From contig NCED01000007.1 of the NCBI GenBank assembly GCA_002280485.1, positions 6,924 through 70,923 on the forward strand: DNA of 64,000 nt. Reading direction: 5' to 3'. Position numbers and translations under genes: made by a program. Shown piece by piece: positions 56,825 through 64,000 of the stretch; position 1 is the first letter of the stretch, and the number at the start of each line of letters is the position of its first letter. The DNA comes from Caulobacterales bacterium 32-69-10. Lineage in GTDB: Bacteria > Pseudomonadota > Alphaproteobacteria > Caulobacterales > Caulobacteraceae. The notes beneath the pieces are model-generated. The model ran no database searches, was not told the DNA's origin, and saw nothing but the letters and a program-made list of their open reading frames with translations.

Positions 56825-59086
56825 ATGGTGGAACGGGTGCTGGCGGTGCGCGGTCCGCGCAGCCTGCTGCGCCAGATCCGGGAAGTCATGTCGGCCGGCG
56901 GGCCCGCCCAGGGCCGCCTCGACAAGGTTGTCCGGATCATCGCCAATTCGATGGTCGCCGAGGTGTGCTCGATCTATCTGCGCCGGGCCTCCGGCGAGAT
57001 GGAGCTGTTCGCCACCGAGGGCCTGGACCCCTCCGCCGTCCACGTCACCCGCCTGCGCACCGGCGAGGGCCTGGTCGGCGAGATCCTGCGGCTCGGCCGG
57101 CCGCTGAACCTTTCGGACGCGCCCCTGCATCCGTCCTTCTCCTACCGGCCCGAAACGGGGGAAGACCCCTTCCACGCCTTCCTCGGCGTGCCCCTGCTGC
57201 GCGGCGGCCGGCCCATCGGCGCCCTGGTGGTGCAGAACCGCACCGCCCGCATCTATGGCGAGGAGGAGGTCGAGGACCTCCAGACCGTGGCCATGGTCAT
57301 CGCCGAGATCGTCGCTTCGGGCGAGCTGGTCGGCCTGGCCGAGCTGAAGGACGTCGAACTCGCGCCGCACAGGCCCGAACGGCTCAAGGGCGTGCGCTTC
57401 GCCGAAGGCCTGGCGCTCGGCAAGGCGGTGCTGCACGACACGCCCGTCGCCCCCGAGAAGCTGCTGGCCGACGACGCCGCCCTGGAAGAGGTGCGGCTGC
57501 GCGATAACCTTGAAAAGCTCCGTGCCCAGATCGACGAGATGCTGGAGGGCCACCATGTGGTCGGCGTCTCCTACGAGGTGCTCGAGACCTACCGCATGTT
57601 CGCCCACGACCGGGGCTGGACCCGGGGGCTGGAGGAGGCGGTGCGCTCCGGCCTGACCGCCGAGGCGGCGGTGGAGCGGGTGCGCTCCGAACACCGCGCC
57701 CGCCTGGGCCAGGCCCGCGACGCCTATCTGCGCGAGCGTCTGCATGACTTCGAGGACCTGGCCGACCGCCTGCTGCGCGTCCTGGCCGGCGAGACCCCCG
57801 GCTCCCGCAAGCTGCCCGACGACGCCATCCTGATCGCCCGCAACCTCGGCCCGGCCGAGCTGCTCGAATACGACCGCACCAAGCTGAAGGGCCTGCTGCT
57901 GGAGGAGGGCTCGGCCGCCAGCCACGCGGCCATCGTGGCCCGGGCGCTGGGCATCCCCTGCGTCGGGCGCCTGCAGGGCCTGCGCGATCGGGTCTCCGAG
58001 GGCGATCCGGTGGTGGTCGACGGCGAGACCGGCGAGGCCTATCTGCGCCCCCGCGCCGACGTGGTGGAGTCGTTCCAGGCCCGGGCCGCCGTGCGCGCCG
58101 GGCGCCGGGCCGAGTTCGCCCGCCTGCGCGACACCCCGGCGATCACCCAGGACGGCGACAAGATCTCCCTGCTGATGAACGCGGGCCTCGCCGTCGACCT
58201 GGACAACCTGGAAGAGACGGGGGCGGAGGGCATCGGCCTGTTCCGCACCGAGTTCCAGTTCATGGTCGCCGAGGAGATGCCGCGCCTGGACGCCCAGACG
58301 GCCCTCTACACCCGCGTGCTCGACGCCGCCGGCGGCCGGCCGGTGATCTTCCGCACCCTCGACCTCGGCGGCGACAAGGTGCTGCCCTACATGCAGGCCG
58401 AGCGGGAGGACAATCCCGCCCTCGGCTGGCGCGCGGTTCGCATGGGCCTGGACCGGCCCGCCCTGCTCAGGCTGCAGTTGCGCGCCCTGATCTCGGCCGC
58501 CCGTGGCCGGGAGCTGCACGTGATGTTCCCCCTTGTGGCTACGGTGGAGGAGTTCCGCACCGCCCGCGCCCTGGTCGACCAGGAGCTGGCCTGGGCCCAC
58601 CGCCGGGGCCGCGCCAGCCCCTCTTCCTTACGTGTCGGCGCCATGATCGAGGCCCCCGCCCTGATCTGGCACCTGGACGCTCTTTTGCCGATGACCGACT
58701 TCGTCTCTGTCGGGACGAACGATCTAATGCAGTATCTGTTCGCCGCCGACCGGGGCAACGCCAGGGTCTCCGATCGGTACGACTGCCTGTCGCCGCCGGC
58801 GCTGCGCGTGCTCAAGACCATCGGCGACGCCTGCCGCGACACCGGCACGCCGGTGTCCGTGTGCGGAGAGATCGCCGGGCGGTCGCTCGAGGCTTTCGCC
58901 TTGATTGCATTGGGTTTTGATCGGCTTTCCATGCCGCCGGCGGGCATTGGCCCCGTGAAGCGGATGGTGCTTTCGACCGACAGGGAAGCGGCGATCCGGG
59001 GCATGGCGCCCCTGTTGAAAAGCGGTGGCGGGTCCGTGCGGAACGAGATCGAGACCCTCGCACGCAAACTAAATGTCGCACTTTAG
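56825..59086 (+). CDS. ptsP: PEP-protein phosphotransferase of the nitrogen PTS (EI-Ntr)
   Basis: A 753-residue enzyme I-Ntr, which passes phosphate from phosphoenolpyruvate to NPr and on to EIIA-Ntr, linking nitrogen status to regulation. The N-terminal GAF domain (about 20-165; VAEVCSIYLRRASGEMELFA) senses glutamine; the phospho-His is His367 in EEGSAASHAAIVARALGIP; the PEP-binding barrel shows GIGLFRTEFQFM, RTLDLGGDK, and SVGTNDLMQYLFAADR with VCGEIAG. ATG 56825 has GGGAG seven bases upstream. All catalytic elements are present. Confidence 0.95.
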   Translation: MVERVLAVRGPRSLLRQIREVMSAGGPAQGRLDKVVRIIANSMVAEVCSIYLRRASGEMELFATEGLDPSAVHVTRLRTGEGLVGEILRLGRPLNLSDAPLHPSFSYRPETGEDPFHAFLGVPLLRGGRPIGALVVQNRTARIYGEEEVEDLQTVAMVIAEIVASGELVGLAELKDVELAPHRPERLKGVRFAEGLALGKAVLHDTPVAPEKLLADDAALEEVRLRDNLEKLRAQIDEMLEGHHVVGVSYEVLETYRMFAHDRGWTRGLEEAVRSGLTAEAAVERVRSEHRARLGQARDAYLRERLHDFEDLADRLLRVLAGETPGSRKLPDDAILIARNLGPAELLEYDRTKLKGLLLEEGSAASHAAIVARALGIPCVGRLQGLRDRVSEGDPVVVDGETGEAYLRPRADVVESFQARAAVRAGRRAEFARLRDTPAITQDGDKISLLMNAGLAVDLDNLEETGAEGIGLFRTEFQFMVAEEMPRLDAQTALYTRVLDAAGGRPVIFRTLDLGGDKVLPYMQAEREDNPALGWRAVRMGLDRPALLRLQLRALISAARGRELHVMFPLVATVEEFRTARALVDQELAWAHRRGRASPSSLRVGAMIEAPALIWHLDALLPMTDFVSVGTNDLMQYLFAADRGNARVSDRYDCLSPPALRVLKTIGDACRDTGTPVSVCGEIAGRSLEAFALIALGFDRLSMPPAGIGPVKRMVLSTDREAAIRGMAPLLKSGGGSVRNEIETLARKLNVAL

Positions 59087-59112
59087 CGCGTTGTTTTGGC
59101 GGGGCTTCCCTG

Positions 59113-59121
59113 TTATCCACA
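59113..59121 (+). promoter_or_regulatory. perfect DnaA box upstream of rodZ
   Basis: TTATCCACA lies 27 bases after the ptsP stop and about 80 bases before the rodZ start, in a short AT-richer patch (59094-59140). It could mark DnaA control of the morphogenesis gene. Confidence 0.4.
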
Positions 59122-59202
59122 TTTCAACGAATACTTAAGAGAGTGGGTTCGACGAGCCATGGCGGGGGCCGTGGTCGTGGAAAACGTAGGGGCGACCCAA
59201 GC

Positions 59203-60348
59203 ATGCCGCCTTTAGACACTGGATCGGTGACGCACACTCTGCGTCTGGTCGATCCGCTCAACGACCGCGCCGACTTGGCGCCAGGCGACTTCCAGTCGGT
59301 CGGGGCCTATCTGCGCGCCGTGCGCGAGCGGCATGGCCGCTCCATCGCCGAACTCGCCGCCGTCACCCGCATCCGCAAGGCCTACATCGCCGCCATCGAG
59401 GACGCCGACTATGGCCTCCTGCCGTCGCGGCCTTTCGCCATCGGCTATGTGCGCGCCTACGCCGGCGCCCTCGAGGTCGACGGCGAGGCCGCGGCCGAAC
59501 GGTTCAAGCTGGAGCTGCCCGACGCGGCCGGCCCCCTGCGGGCGCCGATCGGCGTCAAGCACGACAAGCCCGAGCGGCGTCCGCTGATCCTGGCCCTCGT
59601 CGGGGTGGTCGTCGTCGCCGTGGTCGGCTGGAACATCGTTCAGCGCGCCGTGACCGTGGAGCCCGAGCCGGCCCCGCCGCCGACGCCCTCGCCCTTCGCC
59701 GACGCCCAGGCGCCGCAGGGGCCGATCTCGCTCGGCGCGCCGACGCCGCCGCCGGCCGAGCAGACCACCCCCGAGCCCTACGTCACCCCCGGCCTCGCGC
59801 CTCAGCCGGTTGTCGATCCGGCGGCGCCCGCCGCCGCCGCCGCCCCGCCGAAGCCGGAGACCACCCTCGGTCCGGCTCCCCAGCTGTTCTCAACCCGCGC
59901 CGCCATCTACGGCTCCGTCGCCGACGGGCCGGCGGTGGTGCTGCAGGCCCGCAAGGGCGCCTCGCTGATCGTGCGCGGCCCTGCCGGCGAGGTCTATTTC
60001 GCCCGCCAGCTCGCCGCGGGCGAGGCCTACCGCGCGCCGGTCGGCCGCAAGCTGCAGGCCGACGTCACCGATCCGGCCGCCTTCAGCGTCTACATCAACA
60101 GTCAACTGCAGGGCTCGCTGACCCTGCCGCAGACCCCGCTGGACAAGGTCGCGGCCGAGATCGTCCGGGCCACTCCCGTCGCCGCGCCGGCGGCTCGCAC
60201 GGCGGCCCCCCGCGCTGCCGCGCCCCGGACCGCTGCAACCGCTCCTGCTGCGCCCCCGCAGGCTTCGGCGGCCCCCGCTGCCGCGGTCGCCGCCCCGGCG
60301 CCTGTCGCCGCGGCCCCGGCTCCCGCGCCCGCGGCTCCGATCCAATAA
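59203..60348 (+). CDS. rodZ: RodZ-like helix-turn-helix membrane protein
   Basis: A 381-residue cytoskeletal adaptor. The cytoplasmic helix-turn-helix (about 33-95; GAYLRAVRERHGRSIAELAA, RKAYIAAIEDADYGLLPSRP) binds MreB in RodZ proteins; a membrane helix follows (LILALVGVVVVAVVGWNIV), then a Pro-rich periplasmic linker, a DUF4115 domain (GASLIVRGPAGEVYFARQLA) and an unusually long Ala/Pro tail. The location directly before ispG is conserved for rodZ in many proteobacteria. ATG 59203 is chosen; the frame opens at 59143. Confidence 0.85.
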   Translation: MPPLDTGSVTHTLRLVDPLNDRADLAPGDFQSVGAYLRAVRERHGRSIAELAAVTRIRKAYIAAIEDADYGLLPSRPFAIGYVRAYAGALEVDGEAAAERFKLELPDAAGPLRAPIGVKHDKPERRPLILALVGVVVVAVVGWNIVQRAVTVEPEPAPPPTPSPFADAQAPQGPISLGAPTPPPAEQTTPEPYVTPGLAPQPVVDPAAPAAAAAPPKPETTLGPAPQLFSTRAAIYGSVADGPAVVLQARKGASLIVRGPAGEVYFARQLAAGEAYRAPVGRKLQADVTDPAAFSVYINSQLQGSLTLPQTPLDKVAAEIVRATPVAAPAARTAAPRAAAPRTAATAPAAPPQASAAPAAAVAAPAPVAAAPAPAPAAPIQ

Positions 60349-60410
60349 TCCGCAATTTGGAGGCGGCGCAGCGATAGCGCCGCCGGCCATTCCTGCCTAT
60401 GTTCCGCGCC

Positions 60411-61583
60411 ATGAGCGGCTCTGACCATCTTGGGGACCATCGGCGGGTCCGACCCTGGCGGATGATCGACCGCCGCCCCTCGCGCAAGATCCGGGTCGGA
60501 TCGGTGGAGGTGGGGGGCGACGCGCCGATCACCGTCCAGTCGATGACCAACACCCTGACGGCCGACGCCGCGGCGACGATCGACCAGATCCGCCAGCTCG
60601 AAGAGGCCGGCGCGGACATCGTCCGCGTCTCCTGCCCGGACGAGGAGTCGACCGCCGCCTTCAGCACGATCGCCAAGGCCGCCAAGGTCCCGCTCGTGGC
60701 CGATATCCACTTCCACTACAAACGCGGCATTGAGGCGGCCCAGGCGGGCGCGGCCTGCCTGCGCATCAATCCCGGCAACATCGGCAATGCGTCGCGGGTT
60801 CGCGACGTGGTCCAGGCCGCCCGCGACCACGGCTGCTCGATCCGCATCGGCGTGAACGCCGGCTCGCTGGAGCGCGAACTGCTGGAGCGCTACGGCGAGC
60901 CCTGCCCCGACGCCATGGTGGAAAGCGCCCTGTTCCACGCCCGCATCCTGCAGGACCTCGACTTCCACGAGTTCAAGATCAGCGTGAAGGCCTCCGACGT
61001 CTTCATGACCGTGGCGGCCTACCAGCAGCTCGCCGAGGCCATCGACTGCCCGCTGCACCTGGGCGTCACCGAGGCCGGGGCCCTGCGCTCGGGCACGGTG
61101 AAGTCGGCGATCGGCATGGGCAGCCTGCTGTGGGCGGGGATCGGCGACACCATCCGCGTCTCCCTGGCCGCCGACCCGGTCGAGGAGATCAAGGTCGGGT
61201 TCGACCTGCTGAAGTCGCTGGGCCTGCGCCACCGGGGCGTCAACATCATCGCCTGCCCGTCCTGCGCCCGTCAGGGCTTCAACGTCATCAAGACGGTGGA
61301 GGAACTGGAATCGCGGCTCGCCCACATCTCGACGCCCCTGTCGCTGTCGATCATCGGCTGCGTGGTCAATGGGCCGGGCGAGGCCCTGATGACCGACCTC
61401 GGCTTCACCGGCGGCGGCAAGGGCTCGGGCATGGTCTATGTGGCCGGCCGCCAGGACCACAAGCTCGACAACGACGGCATGGTCGACCACATCGTCGGCC
61501 TCGTCGAAGCCCGCGCCGCCCAGATCGAGGCCGAGAAGGCCGCGGCTGAGGCGGCCGCCCCCCAGACCGTCGCCGCGGAGTGA
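60411..61583 (+). CDS. ispG: 4-hydroxy-3-methylbut-2-enyl diphosphate synthase
   Basis: Sixth step enzyme of the MEP isoprenoid pathway, an iron-sulfur reductase (390 residues from 60411; ATG 60399 would add four). The TIM barrel shows [20 protein letters not shown] and [24 protein letters not shown]; the cluster cysteines are in [14 protein letters not shown] and [13 protein letters not shown]. The C-terminal Ala/Glu-rich tail ([17 protein letters not shown]) is not conserved. It is followed by a GST gene after four bases. Confidence 0.95.
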   Translation: MSGSDHLGDHRRVRPWRMIDRRPSRKIRVGSVEVGGDAPITVQSMTNTLTADAAATIDQIRQLEEAGADIVRVSCPDEESTAAFSTIAKAAKVPLVADIHFHYKRGIEAAQAGAACLRINPGNIGNASRVRDVVQAARDHGCSIRIGVNAGSLERELLERYGEPCPDAMVESALFHARILQDLDFHEFKISVKASDVFMTVAAYQQLAEAIDCPLHLGVTEAGALRSGTVKSAIGMGSLLWAGIGDTIRVSLAADPVEEIKVGFDLLKSLGLRHRGVNIIACPSCARQGFNVIKTVEELESRLAHISTPLSLSIIGCVVNGPGEALMTDLGFTGGGKGSGMVYVAGRQDHKLDNDGMVDHIVGLVEARAAQIEAEKAAAEAAAPQTVAAE

Positions 61584-61587
61584 CCCC

Positions 61588-62178
61588 TTGCAGCTGATCT
61601 ACTCGCCCCTCTCCCCTTTCGCCCGCAAGGTCCGGGTCGTTCTGGCCGAGAAGGGAATGGAGGATCGGGTCGAGATGGTCGCGGCCAATCCGTGGGAAGA
61701 TCCGGAAAGCCTGACCCGGGCCAATCCGATCAGCCAGGTGCCGACGCTGATCCTGGACGACGGCTCGGCCCTCCACGACAGCCCCATCATCTGCGCCTGG
61801 CTGGACGCCCACGGCGATGGGCAGAGGCTGATCCCCGACGGCGAGGCCCAGTGGGCGGTGCGCCGGCTGGAGGCGGTCTGCGACGCCATCATGGAGACCG
61901 GCGTAAAGCTGCGGCAGGAAGAGATGCGCCCCGAGGGCGAGCGCTCGTCGACCCACCCCGTCCGCTGGGCCCGCACCATCCGCCGCGCCTTTGACGATCT
62001 TGAGGCTGAAGGTCCCGGTGGCGACCTCAACCTCGGCGAGATCGCCCTGGTCTGCGCCCTCGAATACATCGACTTCCGCGCGCCTTATCTGAACTGGCGC
62101 GAGGGGCGGCCCAATCTGGTCGCCCGCCACGGGGCCCTGGCCTCGCGCCCCAGCCTGCGCGCCACTGCGCCGGCCTAG
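61588..62178 (+). CDS. glutathione S-transferase family protein
   Basis: A 196-residue GST. The thioredoxin-like N-terminal domain has LIYSPLSPFARKVRVVLAEK, NPISQVPTLILDDGSALHDS with the conserved cis-Pro (VPTL) and Ser in the HDSPII glutathione-binding site; the helical C-terminal domain ends ALEYIDFRAPYLNW. TTG 61588 has GGAG seven bases upstream and fits the family start. It is probably co-transcribed with ispG. The substrate is unknown. Confidence 0.87.
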   Translation: MQLIYSPLSPFARKVRVVLAEKGMEDRVEMVAANPWEDPESLTRANPISQVPTLILDDGSALHDSPIICAWLDAHGDGQRLIPDGEAQWAVRRLEAVCDAIMETGVKLRQEEMRPEGERSSTHPVRWARTIRRAFDDLEAEGPGGDLNLGEIALVCALEYIDFRAPYLNWREGRPNLVARHGALASRPSLRATAPA

Positions 62179-62180
62179 AT

Positions 62181-62283
62181 CCTTCGAGGCCGCTTCGCGG
62201 CGCCTCAGGATGAGGAAGGTGGGAGATCGGCAGCACTCCGGTCCTCATCCTGAGGTGCGAGCGCAGCGAGCCTCGAAGGACGC
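62181..62283. repeat. inverted pair of a dispersed palindromic repeat
   Basis: Left unit 62181-62216 (CCTTCGAGGCCGCTTCGCGG, CGCCTCAGGATGAGGA) and right unit about 62242-62283 (TCCTCATCCTGAGGTGCGAG ... CCTCGAAGGACGC) face each other. This is the class containing CTTCGAGGC and CTCAGGATGAGGA, related to those at 36275 and 51853. It occupies most of the gap between the GST gene and prfA. Confidence 0.8.
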
Positions 62284-62322
62284 ACGGCTTGAACCCAAGG
62301 CCGCCCGGCCTTAGCAAGCCCC

Positions 62323-63399
62323 ATGCGCCTGCCCCAAGCCCGTCTCGACCAGGTCCTCGACCGCTACCGTGAGGTGGAAGCCCGCATGGGCGCCGCCACG
62401 GACGGCCAGGAGATCGTGCGCCTGTCCAAGGAGCACGCGGAAATCCGCCCCGTCGCCGAGGCCGTGCTGAACCTCGCCAGGGTGCGGGACGAGATGCCCG
62501 AGCTGGAGGAGATGGCCGCGTCCGGCGACCCGGACATGGCCTCGATGGCCCGCGACGAGCTGCAGGCCCTGGGAGACCGTCTGCCCGCCCTGGAGCGCGA
62601 GGTCGCCCTGCTGCTGGCCCCAAAGGACAAGGACGAAAACGCCTCCGCGATCCTGGAAGTGCGGGCCGGCACCGGGGGCGACGAGGCGGCCCTGTTCGCC
62701 GGCGACCTGTTCCGCATGTACCAGCGCTACGCCGCCCTGCACGGCTGGAAGATGGAGGTCGAGGACGCCTCCGAGGGCGAGGCCGGCGGCTACAAGGAGA
62801 TCATCGCCTCGATCACCGGCGACGGGGTGTTCGGGCGGCTGAAGTTCGAGAGCGGCGTGCACCGGGTCCAGCGCGTGCCGGCCACGGAGGCGCAGGGGCG
62901 CATCCACACCTCCGCCGCCACCGTGGCGGTGCTGCCCGAGCCCGAGGACGTGGAGATCGTCGTCAACGACGCGGACATCCGCATCGACACCTACCGCTCG
63001 TCCGGCGCCGGCGGCCAGCACGTCAACAAGACCGATTCCGCCGTGCGCATCACCCACCTGCCCACCGGCATCGTGGTCACCTCGTCGGAGAAGTCGCAGC
63101 ACCAGAACCGGGCCAAGGCCATGAAGGTGCTGAAGGCCAAGCTGTACGACGCCCAGCGCGGCGCCCTCGACGCCGAGCGCTCCGCCGCCCGCAAGGAGCA
63201 GGTCGGCTCGGGCGACCGGTCCGAACGCATCCGGACCTACAACTTCCCGCAGGGGCGGGTCAGCGACCACCGCATCAACCTGACCCTCTACAACCTGCCC
63301 AAGATCATCGAGGGCGAGGCCCTGGACGACCTGATCAACGCCCTCATCGCCGACGACCAGGCCGCAAGGCTGGCGGACCTGGAGGCGGGGTACTCTTAA
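62323..63399 (+). CDS. prfA: peptide chain release factor 1
   Basis: A 358-residue factor that recognises UAA and UAG. The GGQ catalytic motif is at 230-232 in [19 protein letters not shown]; the stop-codon-recognising region and domain 3 signatures include [20 protein letters not shown] and [20 protein letters not shown], and the C-terminus [18 protein letters not shown] is typical. The prmC methyltransferase gene that usually follows is not present; instead a convergent YihY gene starts its stop codon one base after the prfA stop. Confidence 0.96.
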   Translation: MRLPQARLDQVLDRYREVEARMGAATDGQEIVRLSKEHAEIRPVAEAVLNLARVRDEMPELEEMAASGDPDMASMARDELQALGDRLPALEREVALLLAPKDKDENASAILEVRAGTGGDEAALFAGDLFRMYQRYAALHGWKMEVEDASEGEAGGYKEIIASITGDGVFGRLKFESGVHRVQRVPATEAQGRIHTSAATVAVLPEPEDVEIVVNDADIRIDTYRSSGAGGQHVNKTDSAVRITHLPTGIVVTSSEKSQHQNRAKAMKVLKAKLYDAQRGALDAERSAARKEQVGSGDRSERIRTYNFPQGRVSDHRINLTLYNLPKIIEGEALDDLINALIADDQAARLADLEAGYS

Positions 63400-63400
63400 A

Positions 63401-64000
63401 TCACTTCTTCGGGCCCAGCTTGTCGCCGGACATGGGCGAGGTGTGTGGCCGGGGCGGTTCGGCCTTCAGTTTCTCGGAGGTCTTCCCCAGGGTGTCGGCC
63501 ATCTTGGCGTGGCGGGCGCCCATGGGCTTGGGATGGCCCACGGTCGAGTCCACCGCCGTCTGGTGCTCGATCTCGGCGTTCATCTCGGCGCCCAGCAACA
63601 CCACCATCACCGAGATCCACATCCAGGTCATGAAGCCGACCACGGCCCCGAGGGAGCCGTAGGTCTTGTCGTAGTTGCCGAAGCTGCCGACGTACCAGGA
63701 GAAGGCCATGGAGGCGGCGAGCCAGAGCAGGGCCGCGGCGACGCTGCCCGCGCTGACCCAGCGCCAGCGGGCCTGTCGGCGGCTGGGGCCGAAGCGGTAG
63801 AGCCCGGCCAGGACGATGACCACGACCCCGAGCAGCAGCGGCCAGCGCAGCATCCACATCGGATCGGCGCCCGCATAGCCGAGCAGGTTGAGGGCGACGG
63901 GCAGGGCGACCACGACACCGAGCACGCAGAGCAGGAACACGACCGCCCCGACCGTGAAGCACAGGGCGATGAGGTTGAGCCGGACGAAGCCGCGCTTCTC
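63401..64000 (-). CDS. YihY/BrkB family membrane protein, cut by the window edge
   Basis: The C-terminal roughly 199 residues of a YihY/UPF0761 (BrkB, formerly called RNase BN) inner-membrane protein; the start lies outside the window. Helices are visible at VVFLLCVLGVVVALPVALNL, LLLGVVVIVLAGLYRF, AGSVAAALLWLAASMAFSWY and GAVVGFMTWMWISVMVVLLG, with the family motif GSFGNYDKTYGSLGAVVGF. After the last helix comes GAEMNAEIEHQT and a polar tail (HPKPMGARHAKMADTLGK). Function is not established for this family. Confidence 0.9.
   Translation of the reverse strand, partial: EKRGFVRLNLIALCFTVGAVVFLLCVLGVVVALPVALNLLGYAGADPMWMLRWPLLLGVVVIVLAGLYRFGPSRRQARWRWVSAGSVAAALLWLAASMAFSWYVGSFGNYDKTYGSLGAVVGFMTWMWISVMVVLLGAEMNAEIEHQTAVDSTVGHPKPMGARHAKMADTLGKTSEKLKAEPPRPHTSPMSGDKLGPKK

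Overview
The window looks like a piece of an alphaproteobacterial chromosome, most likely from the order Caulobacterales (a Caulobacter, Phenylobacterium or Brevundimonas relative). The reasons are very high GC, a MucR-type regulator, plant/alpha-type glutamate-cysteine ligase, two DUF2336 proteins, DUF1491, a DivJ/PleC-like histidine kinase, and a feuPQ / cycHJKL / degP block in an order known from rhizobia. Most of the sequence is ordinary core genome. No rRNA, tRNA, CRISPR array, transposase or prophage was recognised.

Layout. 0-3.3 kb: an XRE regulator, an OmpR-type response regulator and molybdate-type ABC genes modBC without modA. 3.4-8.4 kb: a compact copper-linked cluster (DUF2946, TonB receptor, PepSY membrane protein, PCuAC chaperone, SCO1). 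8.4-11.5 kb: pncC, a PAS protein, mucR and a DUF2336 protein. 11.6-24.5 kb: housekeeping genes (carA, csp, infA, an acyltransferase, rsmE, gshA, DUF72, an ELM1-family protein, greA, carB, sufE), plus a 56-residue membrane protein behind an EcfG-like promoter. 25-30 kb: two divergent histidine kinases, one broken, and small conserved hypotheticals. 30-35.4 kb: prfC, a helical-repeat protein, a second DUF2336 protein and a secreted Pro/Gln-rich protein. 35.5-38.2 kb: an NMT1-type ABC importer. 38.2-39.07 kb: a gene-free stretch with two related candidate structured RNAs and DnaA-box-like sites. 39-44.4 kb: ABC-F ATPase, class A PBP, YcgN, DnaJ-like protein. 44.5-56.6 kb: PepSY-feuP-feuQ, two unexplained genes including a membrane-anchored AAA ATPase, cycHJKL (ccmIEFH) interrupted by an orphan antitoxin, and degP. 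56.8-64 kb: ptsP, rodZ, ispG, a GST, prfA and a YihY protein cut by the window edge.

The most unusual items are the twin RNAs at 38.2-39 kb with repeated GAAA-tetraloop hairpins and terminator-like ends; a VapB-like antitoxin carrying four perfect 17-base tandem repeats; the two-helix membrane AAA ATPase at 48.5 kb; and three core genes damaged in different ways (a kinase with an internal deletion, degP with its signal sequence out of frame, prfC with a replaced tail). The gene damage may be real or may come from assembly; the sequence alone cannot decide. Several short palindromic repeats of the interspersed extragenic type sit between genes.
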